From: Pseudomonadota bacterium | GTDB taxonomy: Archaea > Thermoplasmatota > SW-10-69-26 > JACQPN01 > JAJPHT01 | Direction: 5' to 3' | DNA: 55,669 nucleotides | NCBI GenBank assembly: GCA_021325135.1 | Contig: JAJPHT010000028.1 | Coordinates: 1-55,669 of the forward strand | Shown here: in pieces, positions 39,100-47,736 of the stretch | Numbering within the stretch: position 1 is the stretch's first letter | Layout: every line of letters starts with the position of its first letter | Made by a program: the position numbers and the translations under genes | The notes under the pieces: model-generated | Databases searched by the model: none | Told to the model about the DNA's origin: nothing | Seen by the model: the letters and a program-made list of their open reading frames with translations, nothing else

Positions 39100-39414
39100 A
39101 TGGTCCTGGAAACAGACCTTGAGAGTGCCTTGGGAACCTTGGAAAATGCCTTTACCATGGAAGAGGTGTCCATCCATTGCATGGAAGAGACCACCTTGCT
39201 CTCCAGCGGCCAGACGCAGGTCCCGGCCCGGGTGCGCGCGAAGACGCAGGCGAAGCCGGGGGACAAGCTCGTCTGGGAGGAGATGGAGGACGGCAGCTTC
39301 CGGGTGACGCTCCAGCCCCGCACGGGCCTCGCCGACATCGTGGGCCTCGTGGACGGGCTGCCCCAGGGCGGCGCCGTGGAGGCCAAGCGGTGGGCGCAGC
39401 GCGGGGGCCGCTGA
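39100..39414 (+). CDS. AbrB-type antitoxin-like protein
   Basis: 104 aa. The central stretch TTLLSSGQTQVPARVRAKTQ, then KPGDKLVWEEMEDGSFRVTL, is the AbrB/MazE swapped-hairpin DNA-binding fold. The N-terminal ~35 residues are acidic and extra to that fold. It is coupled to the PIN-domain gene (the ATG lies inside the TGA of this gene as TGATG), so it is probably the antitoxin that represses the operon and blocks the toxin. Confidence 0.75.
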   Translation: MVLETDLESALGTLENAFTMEEVSIHCMEETTLLSSGQTQVPARVRAKTQAKPGDKLVWEEMEDGSFRVTLQPRTGLADIVGLVDGLPQGGAVEAKRWAQRGGR

Positions 39415-39797
39415 TGCCCGTCGTCGTGGACGCCACCCACTTCATCAGCCTCGTCAACAAGGGGGACCGCCACCACCGCGCGGCCAAGCGCAGCCAGGAG
39501 CGCCTGGGGGGCAAGCACAAGCTCTACACGACGCTCCTCGTCCTGGGCGAGGTCAGCGCCGTGCTGGGCCCTTCGCTGGGGGGCAAGCTCACCAAGCGCA
39601 TCCTCGACGGCATCCGCGCCGACGTCTCCGTCCTCCACCCGGGGGCGGCGGAGCTTGACGACGCCATGGGCTTCTTCCTCAAGTACGACGGGAAGCTGAG
39701 CCTCAGCGACGCGCTGCTCCTGGTGTACGCGCAGCAGATGCAGGCGTCCATCCTCAGCTACGACGCGGGCTTCCAGGGGAAGGCCGACCTCTTCTGA
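39414..39797 (+). CDS. PIN-domain (VapC-like) toxin candidate
   Basis: 127 aa. PIN hallmarks: Asp in VVVDATHFI near the N-terminus, Glu in LVLGEVSAVL, Asp in LSLSDALLLVYA and a C-terminal Asp in SILSYDAGF. These acidic residues bind the metal of the ribonuclease site. With the AbrB-like gene this looks like a VapBC-type toxin-antitoxin module, but solo housekeeping PIN proteins exist, so toxicity is inferred. Ends directly against the convergent membrane-protein gene. Confidence 0.8.
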   Translation: MPVVVDATHFISLVNKGDRHHRAAKRSQERLGGKHKLYTTLLVLGEVSAVLGPSLGGKLTKRILDGIRADVSVLHPGAAELDDAMGFFLKYDGKLSLSDALLLVYAQQMQASILSYDAGFQGKADLF

Positions 39798-40289
39798 TCA
39801 GAGGTCGCCGCCCTCGGCCACCAGCGTCTCCACGCGCAGGACGAACTCCTTGGTGACGGGCACGTAGGCCTTGGTGTAGACCGCGCCGCGGTGGCGGCTC
39901 TTGGCCGGGCGGCTGTACTCCAGCACGGTCATGCCCTGCTGCTGCTCGGTGGTGAGGCGCTTCTCGTCGTCCCACGTCTCCATGGCCATGAGGGGCGCCT
40001 CGGCCTCCAGGGGCTCGTCCTGGAAGTCCTGGGAGAGGGGGGCGGGCTCCTCGGCGGCGGGCTGGGGGCGCGGCCCCCGGCGGCGCAGGAAGAAGGGGAT
40101 CTCCACGACGATGGCCACGAGGAAGAGGAGCGCGCCCCCCAGGGCAAGCTGCTCGTTCGTGACGCCCTGGACGACGCGGTTCGTCGCCGCCAGGAGGAGG
40201 ACGGCCGCGAAGTAGAGGACGCAGATCGCGGCCAGCGTGAACGCGAGCCACGCGCGCCGGATGCGGAAGGGCCGGGAGTCGTCCGCCAT
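39798..40289 (-). CDS. Two-TM membrane protein with soluble C-terminal domain
   Basis: 163 aa from ATG 40289. Two hydrophobic helices (AFTLAAICVLYFAAVLLLAA and LALGGALLFLVAIVVEIPFF) then a polar domain (AMETWDDEKRLTTEQQQGMT, then VYTKAYVPVTKEFVLRVETL). No family recognised. The CTTATC box 26-31 bp upstream fits a leaderless transcript. Divergent from TFB. Confidence 0.65.
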   Translation of the reverse strand: MADDSRPFRIRRAWLAFTLAAICVLYFAAVLLLAATNRVVQGVTNEQLALGGALLFLVAIVVEIPFFLRRRGPRPQPAAEEPAPLSQDFQDEPLEAEAPLMAMETWDDEKRLTTEQQQGMTVLEYSRPAKSRHRGAVYTKAYVPVTKEFVLRVETLVAEGGDL

Positions 40290-40314
40290 GACAGGCTTGG
40301 CAGCGGGAGGGAGC

Positions 40315-40370
40315 GATAAGAGCGTTTCCAAACCAACGGCCGCAGCGAGGACCCTGCGAGATGGTATAAG
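40315..40370. promoter_or_regulatory. Back-to-back promoters of the membrane-protein gene and TFB
   Basis: On the minus strand CTTATC (40315-40320) is 26-31 bp before ATG 40289. On the plus strand GTATAAG (40364-40370) is 26-32 bp before GTG 40396. Both spacings are those of leaderless archaeal genes. Confidence 0.65.
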
Positions 40371-40395
40371 AAGGCGCGGGCCGCGAACGGGGCAG

Positions 40396-41334
40396 GTGGC
40401 GTCATCCACCAGCCGGGGGGAGGAAGCCGGAAGCCCCTGCCCGGAGTGCAAGGTGGGCCGGCTCGTCCTGGACCCTGCGCGCGCCGAGGTCACCTGCGAC
40501 CGTTGCGGCCTCGTCACGCGCGAGAACCTCATCGACACGGGCCCCGACTGGCGAAGCTTCGCGGACGACCCCCGGGGAAGCTCGCCCGAGCGCGCAGCGC
40601 CCCTCTCCAGCCTCCAGCACGACTACGGCTTCGGCACCGTGATGTGGGGCAGCACCGACGCGCATGGCCGCTCCGTCTCCTCCAACAGCATGCCGCAGCT
40701 GAAGCGCATGCAGAAGTGGGACCGGCGCAGCAAGTTCCGCCGCGGGACCGAGCGCAACCTCGCCACCGCATTGACCGAGATCCGCCGCATGTCGGCGAGC
40801 CTCGACGTGCCGCGCAGCGTGCAGGAGGTCGCGGGGCGCTACTACCGCTCCGCCGCCGAGAAGAACCTCATCCGCGGCCGCAGCATCGACAGCGTCGCCG
40901 CCGCGAGCCTCTACGCCGCGCTGCGCACGAGCGGCGTGCCGCGCAGCCTGGAGGAGATCGCGGAGGTCAGCAAGGTGGACCGCCGCGAGATCGGCCGCGT
41001 CTACAAGGTCGTCGCGCACGAGCTGGGGTTGACCCTCGCGCCCGTGACGCCGCAGTCCTACATCCCGCGCTTCGCCTCGCGCCTCACCCTCCACCCCGAG
41101 ACGGAGGCGCTGGCCCTCGCGTTCGTGAAGCAGGCCGTCCTCGCGGAGGTCGTGAGCGGCAAGGACCCCAAGTCCGTCGCCGCCGCCGCGCTCTACATCG
41201 CGTGCATCCTGCGCGGCGAGCCCCGCACGCAGCGCGACGTGTCGGAGGCCACGGGCGTGACCGAGGTCACCATCCGGAACCGGTACAAGGAATTGGTGGC
41301 CTCGCTGGGGATCACGTTCGACTTCAAGGCGTGA
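40396..41334 (+). CDS. tfb: Transcription initiation factor TFB
   Basis: 312 aa from GTG 40396, chosen because the TATAAG box lies about 30 bp upstream and the length then fits the family. The N-terminal zinc ribbon is C15-x2-C18-x15-C34-x2-C37. A B-finger region follows (GLVTRENLIDTGPDWRSFAD). Two cyclin-like repeats are clear (SASLDVPRSVQEVAGRYYRS, then GRSIDSVAAASLYAALRTSG; and ALAFVKQAVLAEVVSGKDPK, then SVAAAALYIACILRGEPRTQ). It recruits RNA polymerase to TBP-bound promoters and contacts the BRE. Whether it is the only TFB of the organism cannot be told. Confidence 0.95.
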   Translation: MASSTSRGEEAGSPCPECKVGRLVLDPARAEVTCDRCGLVTRENLIDTGPDWRSFADDPRGSSPERAAPLSSLQHDYGFGTVMWGSTDAHGRSVSSNSMPQLKRMQKWDRRSKFRRGTERNLATALTEIRRMSASLDVPRSVQEVAGRYYRSAAEKNLIRGRSIDSVAAASLYAALRTSGVPRSLEEIAEVSKVDRREIGRVYKVVAHELGLTLAPVTPQSYIPRFASRLTLHPETEALALAFVKQAVLAEVVSGKDPKSVAAAALYIACILRGEPRTQRDVSEATGVTEVTIRNRYKELVASLGITFDFKA

Positions 41335-41340
41335 GGGCCG

Positions 41341-41658
41341 CTACCCCTCTTCCGCCTCGCGCACCGCGTAGGCCTCCGCGAGGTAGCCGCTGGTCATGAC
41401 CAGCGCGACCGCGCCCAAGGGGAGGAGCACGTCGAGCAGCAGCCCCAGGACGTTGAACCCGCCGCGGAAGAGGAGGATCGCGTTGTAGACGCCCCACGCG
41501 AGGCCGAAGAGGGTGAACGCGTGGTACGCCAGGGGAAGCAGGAAGAGGAGGCTCACCGAGAGGAGGAACCACGCGACGCCGGGCAGCGAGATGCCCAGCA
41601 CGTTGCTGCCCGTGGGGAGGATGAGAAGGGAGTAGAGGGCGCCCAGGGCGGCGCCCAC
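41341..41658 (-). CDS. Small polytopic membrane protein
   Basis: 105 aa, GTG start (a longer in-frame opening without ATG exists). About three TM helices (LGALYSLLILPTGSNVLGIS, FLLSVSLLFLLPLAYHAFTL, LLLDVLLPLGAVALVMTSGY). It is the last gene of the operon headed by the 1621-aa surface protein. No family recognised. Confidence 0.55.
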   Translation of the reverse strand: MGAALGALYSLLILPTGSNVLGISLPGVAWFLLSVSLLFLLPLAYHAFTLFGLAWGVYNAILLFRGGFNVLGLLLDVLLPLGAVALVMTSGYLAEAYAVREAEEG

Positions 41659-41701
41659 CAGCGCGCGGCGGGGGATCGCGTGGCGGAAGAGCGCCAGCCG
41701 C

Positions 41702-41887
41702 TCACCCGCTCCGCGGCCGGTCCATCAGGAAGAGCACGACCTCGGCCGCCACGATGAGGATGAGCAGGCCCACGACGACCACGAGGATGGTGGCCGTGGC
41801 GTCGGGCGCGAGGAGCACCGTGAGGAGCGCCACGAGCACGCAGGCTCCCGCCGCGCCGCCCAGGCCCAGGAAGACGTTCCTTCGCAT
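41702..41887 (-). CDS. 61-aa two-helix membrane protein
   Basis: Starts MRRNVFLGLGGAAGACVLVA and has two TM helices (GAAGACVLVALLTVLLAP and TATILVVVVGLLILIVAAEV), ending MDRPRSG. It sits 17 bp after the big surface-protein gene, so probably the same transcript. It may help export or anchor that protein; inference only. Confidence 0.6.
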   Translation of the reverse strand: MRRNVFLGLGGAAGACVLVALLTVLLAPDATATILVVVVGLLILIVAAEVVLFLMDRPRSG

Positions 41888-41904
41888 CGCTGGCTCCACG
41901 AGCA

Positions 41905-44900
41905 TCACCCCTTGCGCTTGACGACCACGAAGATGGCGATGGCGATGCCCACGACCGCAAGGAGCGCCAGGAGCACGAGGAGGCCGGCGTAGGTGGCGAA
42001 GACGTAGGCGGGCGTCAGCTTCGCGCTGAAGCTCGCGGCGTTCACCAGCGTCGACTCCTTGGTCTGGCCGTCCTCGCTGTAGTGCGCGACGATGGTCACG
42101 CTGTAGTCGCCGGAGGACGAGACGGGCACGCGCGCCGAGTAGATTTGGTCGTTGGCCGTCTTGTCGCCGTCCTTGCCGTCGTCGTGCATGACGTAGGAGT
42201 CCACCAGCGCGCCGCCGCGGTAGAGCTGCGCCTCCACGGTGGCGCCGGCCTTGCTGATCTGCGCCGTGATGACCACCTGGTCGCCGGGCACCACGTCGTC
42301 GACGTGCCCCACGGAGCCGATGGCGCTGCCGGCGTTGATGACGTTGACCGTCGTCTCGTCGAACTTGGCCGTGGTGCCGTCGCTGGCGGTCACGCGGAAG
42401 GTGTACTCGCCGTCGCCCGCGAGCTTGGAGGTGTCCAGCGAATATTTCCTGGCGCCGGTGGCGTCGAGCTTCGCAAGCTCGGTGTACGCGTCCTTGCCGG
42501 GCGCCTTGTAGAAGAGCGTGAACGTCAGCGGGTCCTGGTCGGCGTCGCTGGCGTCCCACGTGAGGTCCACGACGCGGCTCACGCGGCTGCCCACGACGGG
42601 GCTCGTGACCTTCACGACGGGGTCGTGGTTCGCGACCTTCAGCGAGCCGTAGGGCTGGCTGGGGCTGCCGAAGCTCTCGCTGCCGTCCGCGTTGTTGTCC
42701 ACGTTGTCGACGGCCTGCACGTAGTACGTGAGCGTCTGGCCGCGGTGGCCCTCGGGGAGCACGCCGCGCCACACGTCGCCCACGGCGTCCTTCACCATGG
42801 GGTAGGGCTGGTAGGGCTCGTTGTCGGCGCGCGCCCAGATGGTCGCGCTCTTGACGCCCGTCTGCTCGTCGACGATGGTAAAGTTGAGCCACCGGTCCTG
42901 GATGAGGGGGAGCGCCAGGTGCGGCGCCGCGTCGTCTAGGAAGAACGAGTACTGGTTGGGGCGCGTCGCGTTGGAGTTGCCCACGGCGTCGTAGGCCCAC
43001 ACGCTGATGGTGTAGACCGTGGCGCCCGCGTAGACCTCCTTGTTGTCCGCCAGCGAGAAGGGCCCGTTGTAGGTGGCCGTGACCGCGCGGCCGCCGCCCA
43101 CGATGGTGTAGACGACGCGGTCCACGGGCACGGGGCTGTCGTCGTCGGGGCTCGCCGTGATGGTGAACTTGGTGCTCAGGCTCACGTTCCAGAGCTGCGA
43201 GGCGCCGCTCTTGTAGCGCGGCGCGAAGTCGGTGATGCGCGCGCTGGGCGGCTTCGCGTCCACGACGAACGTGAAGTTGAGGTAGCTGGGCAGCGAGGTC
43301 TTGCCCGCCTGGAGGCCCGTGAGGTCGAAGACGCTGAGGTTCACGGGGACGACCTGGCCGTCCTGGAAGCGCTGCCCCTCGACGTTGGCCACCGTGTATT
43401 GGAAGAAGTAGCCGTTGAGGCCCGCGGGCGCGGGCGACGTGGTGACGCGCCCGTTGACGGTGGCGCCGTCCACGCTGAGGTTGAACGACTTGTCGTCGAC
43501 GCCCTGCGCGTCGTAGACGAGGAAGGTCAGCGTGGGCGCGGCAGGCGCGTAGAACTGGCCGTTGATCTTGACCGTGGGCGACTTGACCTCGATGCGCGGG
43601 CCGAGGTTCTCGCTGACGCTGAACGCGCCGCTCAGCACGCCGTGGGAGCCGTCGAGGAGGCCCTGCGACGAGAAGGCGCGGATGGTGTAGGAGTAGGTGC
43701 CCGACGTGTTGAACGTCGTGGTGTAGGTGAAGTTCTCGTCGTTGCCCAGCCCGTCCGTGACGTTCATGGGCTGCGCGTCCACGATGACGGCGTCGTTCTG
43801 GTCGGTGACGGTGACCTCGACGCGCGGGTCGTAGAGCGCGGACACCTTGGCGTAGAAGGTGACGGGCTGGCGGAGCTCCTGCTGCGGGGGGTCGACGCCG
43901 CGGTCCGTGATGGTGGGGTTCGTCGTCTCGTTGAGCGAGAACTCCACGGGCGGGGACGCGCCCCAGTTGCCGTTCACGTCCTTCGCGACGAAGGTGACCT
44001 CGAACGTGCCCGAGGCGTTGAGCGCGTGGCCGCGCCCGACGGCGAAGGTGTCGTTGAAGATGCGGCACGTGCGGCTGCTGTCGCCCGTGAGGCACGGGGC
44101 CGTGCCGTTGCGCAGCGTGAAGTTGAACGTCGGGTCCGCGTGCCCCTTGCGCGTCCAGACGGAGTAGACCTCGCTGGGGGGCGTCACCGACGAGTCGTCC
44201 GAGACGTTCACGTGGATCTGCACGGCGTGGCCCGGGACGCTGGAGTTGGTGAAGTGCGCCTTGTCGGTGACGTCAGAGACCGACAGGTCCTGGAACGCGG
44301 GGAGCTGGTCCTGGAGCGTGAGGTTGCGGAAGATGTGGCGCGTCTCGCCGCTGATGTCGGTGATCTGGATGTCGACGCCCCACGTCCCGGGGCCGTCCTC
44401 GGTGGTGGAGATGGTGGCGCTCGTGAAGTTGTAGCGCGAGGACGCGCTGGTGCCGCAGCCGGCCGCGGTCGTCCCGGCGACGCCCACGGTGCCGTTCCAC
44501 GGGTTGCCGTCGGGCGGCGTCTGGCCGACGCCTCCGCCGGCGTTCTTGCAGTCGGACCCGCCGCTTGTGAAGCCCGAGGTGATGTTGCGGCCGTGGCGCG
44601 GCGGCGAGAGGACCAGCGCGAGGTTGTCGACCTTGCTGACCTGGTCGCTCTGGTTGCTGACGTTGTCGATGTAGCCCGTCCAGTCGCGCCAGACCTGGAT
44701 GTCGTAGTAGGGCGCGATGGAGGTGAAGGGCACCGTGTAGTTGAGGTCCTGCGGCGCGGTCGTGTTCCGGACGCCGTTGTACTTGATGCCGCGGAGGATG
44801 TCCGTGTCGTTCACGGTCTGGATGGGCCACTTGGCGAGGTGGAACGTCTGGTTCCAGGACTTCTCCACCGTCTGGTTGAAGGCGTCCACGGCCTCGATGG

Positions 44901-46770
44901 TGAGCTTCCAGTCCTCCGAGGAGCCGTTGCCCACGTAGCTGAGGTTGTCCACGACGCGGACCCACTGGGGCGCCGACTGGTAATTGCTCGACGCCTGGTA
45001 GACGAGCGGGATCCTCTGGTAGATCGAGCTGTTGGTGGCCAGCGTGAAGTTGGCGGTGACGACGAGGTCCTGCGTGTCGGCCTGGCTGTCCTTGGGGCCC
45101 TCGGTCACGTCGACGTTGATGGTGAAGTTCTGGTGCGGGTGCGCGCCGGTGATCTGCGGGTTCGTCGTGGGATCGTAGGGCTTGACCTGGGCCGTGAGCC
45201 AGGGCCCGTCGTTGAACGTCGGCTTGACGCCCGACTTGACGCCCACGTAGAGGGGGATGCTGGCGACGTTGTTGCTCTCGTTGGACTCGATGATGGAGCC
45301 GTCCCCCGCGACGGTCGCGTCGTCGGCCTCGACGTAGAGCGTGTGGATGCCGGGGCCGAGGTATTGGGGCGAGTCGGGCTTGTCGCTCTGGGCGGACTTG
45401 GTGAAGTTGAACGCGAGGTAGAGCGTGGGCGTGCTCCAGTTCCCCACGTCGCGGAACCCAAGGGGGTTGTCGGTCCCGTCGCTGAAGTTGTAGGTGAAGT
45501 CGCCGTTGCGGTCGTCGATCCAGGCGCGCAGGTGCACGGCGTCGGGGCCTCCGGCGTGCGCGGGGCCGTTGTTGCGGATGCCCACGTGGCCGCCGATGAC
45601 GAGGCTGCCGAACTCGGCGGGGTAGGCGTGCGCGCCGTCGTACCCGAAGTCCGTCGCGTTGATGCTGGGCGCAAGGTCGTACCACGCCACCTGGACGTGC
45701 GTGACGTTCGTGCGGTTCGCGGCGCCCGCGGGGCTCATGCCGGCGACGGCCTTGGCCAGGGCGTTGTTCGCGTTGAGCCGCAGCGTCGCGGTGTAGTTGC
45801 CGATCTTGCCGTTGAGGTCGAAGGACCCCATGAGGTAGGCGCCGGAGTGGTCCGCGATGGCCGGCTTCGCGGTGGCGTCGGCCAAGGCGACGTTGGCCCC
45901 GGCGACCGTGGCCGTGTAGGGGATCTGCCAGGCGTTGCCGCGCGGGTCCGCGTCGCCGGTCCAGTTGCCGAAGTTCTGGATGGCGGCCTCGAAGAACGTC
46001 ATCGTCTTCGTGGAGGCGGTGACGTTGAACGGGCTGGAGGCGGTGAGGTTCAAGCAGTCCTTCACCAGGGGCGGGTCGCCATCCGCGGTGAGGTCGCCGC
46101 GGCACCACGAGGTGCTGGTGATGCGGTAGTCGATCTTGAGGTCGCGGACGAAGCCGATCCACGCGGCGTGCCGGGAGAGGTCGTCCGCGGGGGTGATGCC
46201 GTTGGTGGCGCTGGGGCCGGGGTCCGAGGCGCCCACACCGCTGTTGGTGGGGTCGTTGACGTTGCCGTGGTACTCGTAGCTGGCGTCGTGGCCCTGGCAG
46301 GGCGCGTAGCTGAACGTGCTGTTGGGGTGCCGGTTGACCCAGATGGTCGCGTTCCACGCGTGCTTGTTCACGTCGGTCGCGTTGCTGGGCACGTGGAAGG
46401 GGAAGGAGATGGGCGTCGTGGCGGCGCTGTTGCCGCTGGCCGCCGCGATGGGCACGAGGATGCAGGAGTTGATGGACGTGCTGGTGGTGGCGTCCAGCGT
46501 CAGGTAGACGGGGACGGTGGCCCCCTCGGCGCCGCTGTTGCTGACGGTGACGCGGAACTGGGCCGAGGCGTTGGCGTCGAAGAACTGCGTCGCGACGCCG
46601 CCGTGGTCCATGTCCACCAGCTGCGCCGAGCCGGAGACGATGGAGAGGGACATCTGGGTGGGCAGCGTGCTCTGGGCCTGGGCGGGCGGGGCCGCAGGGA
46701 GGAGCATCAGGACGCAGACGAGGAAGGCCGCGACCGCGACGAGGCGGCGCGGGGGCGGGCTGGCAACCAT
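41905..46770 (-). CDS. 1621-aa multi-domain surface protein
   Basis: Signal peptide 1-32 (VAVAAFLVCVLMLLPAAPPA). The extracellular part is a chain of CARDB/Ig/cadherin-like beta domains, for example FGSLVIGGHVGIRNNGPAHA, WGVDIQITDISGETRHIFRN, VNLTWDA-like VVDLTWDASDADQDPLTFTL and YTFRVTASDGTTAKFDETTV, with many N-x-S/T sites. The C-terminus is a TM helix (AGLLVLLALLAVVGIAIAIF) with VVKRKG. It probably spans or decorates the cell envelope. The upstream CTTTATAAG box (46807-46815) gives a short leader. Confidence 0.88.
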   Translation of the reverse strand: MVASPPPRRLVAVAAFLVCVLMLLPAAPPAQAQSTLPTQMSLSIVSGSAQLVDMDHGGVATQFFDANASAQFRVTVSNSGAEGATVPVYLTLDATTSTSINSCILVPIAAASGNSAATTPISFPFHVPSNATDVNKHAWNATIWVNRHPNSTFSYAPCQGHDASYEYHGNVNDPTNSGVGASDPGPSATNGITPADDLSRHAAWIGFVRDLKIDYRITSTSWCRGDLTADGDPPLVKDCLNLTASSPFNVTASTKTMTFFEAAIQNFGNWTGDADPRGNAWQIPYTATVAGANVALADATAKPAIADHSGAYLMGSFDLNGKIGNYTATLRLNANNALAKAVAGMSPAGAANRTNVTHVQVAWYDLAPSINATDFGYDGAHAYPAEFGSLVIGGHVGIRNNGPAHAGGPDAVHLRAWIDDRNGDFTYNFSDGTDNPLGFRDVGNWSTPTLYLAFNFTKSAQSDKPDSPQYLGPGIHTLYVEADDATVAGDGSIIESNESNNVASIPLYVGVKSGVKPTFNDGPWLTAQVKPYDPTTNPQITGAHPHQNFTINVDVTEGPKDSQADTQDLVVTANFTLATNSSIYQRIPLVYQASSNYQSAPQWVRVVDNLSYVGNGSSEDWKLTIEAVDAFNQTVEKSWNQTFHLAKWPIQTVNDTDILRGIKYNGVRNTTAPQDLNYTVPFTSIAPYYDIQVWRDWTGYIDNVSNQSDQVSKVDNLALVLSPPRHGRNITSGFTSGGSDCKNAGGGVGQTPPDGNPWNGTVGVAGTTAAGCGTSASSRYNFTSATISTTEDGPGTWGVDIQITDISGETRHIFRNLTLQDQLPAFQDLSVSDVTDKAHFTNSSVPGHAVQIHVNVSDDSSVTPPSEVYSVWTRKGHADPTFNFTLRNGTAPCLTGDSSRTCRIFNDTFAVGRGHALNASGTFEVTFVAKDVNGNWGASPPVEFSLNETTNPTITDRGVDPPQQELRQPVTFYAKVSALYDPRVEVTVTDQNDAVIVDAQPMNVTDGLGNDENFTYTTTFNTSGTYSYTIRAFSSQGLLDGSHGVLSGAFSVSENLGPRIEVKSPTVKINGQFYAPAAPTLTFLVYDAQGVDDKSFNLSVDGATVNGRVTTSPAPAGLNGYFFQYTVANVEGQRFQDGQVVPVNLSVFDLTGLQAGKTSLPSYLNFTFVVDAKPPSARITDFAPRYKSGASQLWNVSLSTKFTITASPDDDSPVPVDRVVYTIVGGGRAVTATYNGPFSLADNKEVYAGATVYTISVWAYDAVGNSNATRPNQYSFFLDDAAPHLALPLIQDRWLNFTIVDEQTGVKSATIWARADNEPYQPYPMVKDAVGDVWRGVLPEGHRGQTLTYYVQAVDNVDNNADGSESFGSPSQPYGSLKVANHDPVVKVTSPVVGSRVSRVVDLTWDASDADQDPLTFTLFYKAPGKDAYTELAKLDATGARKYSLDTSKLAGDGEYTFRVTASDGTTAKFDETTVNVINAGSAIGSVGHVDDVVPGDQVVITAQISKAGATVEAQLYRGGALVDSYVMHDDGKDGDKTANDQIYSARVPVSSSGDYSVTIVAHYSEDGQTKESTLVNAASFSAKLTPAYVFATYAGLLVLLALLAVVGIAIAIFVVVKRKG

Positions 46771-46806
46771 GGGGGGCCCCTCGGCAGGCGCAAGGACGTG
46801 TGGCTG

Positions 46807-46815
46807 CTTATAAAG
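46807..46815 (-). promoter_or_regulatory. TATA box of the large surface-protein operon
   Basis: Minus-strand CTTTATAAG lies about 40 bp before ATG 46770, predicting a leader of about 10-15 nt. It is one of the best TATA matches in the window. Confidence 0.6.
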
Positions 46816-46855
46816 GAACCGAATACGACCTCGTGTCGGAGCGCCGCTCCAGGCC

Positions 46856-47170
46856 TCAGGGGAGGCCGGTGGAGGGGATCATCTTGTCCACGGGCGGGGC
46901 CTTGCCGGCGTAGGAGGTGTCGGCGTGGTACCAGAGGACGCCGTCGGAGCCGACGCAGTCGCTCATCTGGAGGCCGGGGACGTTGTTGGACTCGGTCCAG
47001 AAGCCGGTGTTGCTCGGGTCGCCCACGACGAAGTAGACGCCCGGGGTGAGCGGGTAGACCGCGGTGGAGTCGTCGGAGGGGTGCGCCTTGCAGGCGGGGA
47101 CCTCCGCGCTGCCGATGGGGGCGGCGAGGAGGAGGGCGAGGAGGGCGAAGGGGGCGGCTCGGGGCAACAT
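46856..47170 (-). CDS. Small secreted protein, divergent partner A
   Basis: 104 aa from ATG 47170. Signal peptide (FALLALLLAAPIGSAEVP), then a mature domain of about 80 residues with two Cys (PACKAHP, MSDCVGSDG). The block ESNNVPGLQ resembles DTNPLPGLQ in the divergent protein at 47338-47685, so the two may be related. No family recognised. Confidence 0.6.
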   Translation of the reverse strand: MLPRAAPFALLALLLAAPIGSAEVPACKAHPSDDSTAVYPLTPGVYFVVGDPSNTGFWTESNNVPGLQMSDCVGSDGVLWYHADTSYAGKAPPVDKMIPSTGLP

Positions 47171-47337
47171 GGGGACGGTCTCCCTGGCCCGCCGGCAAGC
47201 GGGCACGGGGCCCGTGGCCAAGGCCACGCATAAGCGGACGCTTGTCACCCGACGGACGCGCGCGCGGCCCCCGGCGCCGTCGTGAAGAAAGATTATGCCC
47301 CGCCCGGCCGTGGGAAGCCTGGAGGCGTAGAACCCCC

Positions 47338-47685
47338 ATGCGCCACGTTGCCCTCGTTGCCCTCGCGCTCCTCGTTGCCCTTCCGTCCATCCACGCGGGA
47401 AGCACCGTTCCCGACGACTGCGCGGCCGCCGGCATGACCGGCTGCACCGCCGTCCCCGTCCCCGACTCGCCCGCCGGCGGCAAGACGACCTACTTCGTCT
47501 ACACGGCCGTCGCCGGCTGCGCGCCCGACGTCAGCGACGACTCCTGCATGGGCCGCCCCAACGCCGGGCCCCTGGACCTCGCGGGCGTCGTCTACCAGGA
47601 CACCAACCCCCTTCCGGGCCTCCAGCGCACCATCGTGATCATCAACCACGTCACGTACCAGCCTGACGAGGCCGTCCTGATCTGA
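47338..47685 (+). CDS. Small secreted protein, divergent partner B
   Basis: 115 aa from ATG 47338. Signal peptide (VALVALALLVALPSIHAGST). The mature part has four Cys (DDCAAAGMTGCTAVPVPDSP, AGCAPDVSDDSC). An AT-containing stretch (GAAAGATTATGCC) is about 40-50 bp upstream. Function unknown; probably extracellular. Confidence 0.65.
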   Translation: MRHVALVALALLVALPSIHAGSTVPDDCAAAGMTGCTAVPVPDSPAGGKTTYFVYTAVAGCAPDVSDDSCMGRPNAGPLDLAGVVYQDTNPLPGLQRTIVIINHVTYQPDEAVLI

Positions 47686-47736
47686 GCGGCATCGGTCGCA
47701 GCGTTCATGTAGAAGCAGGAATCCTGAGCCCTGGCC

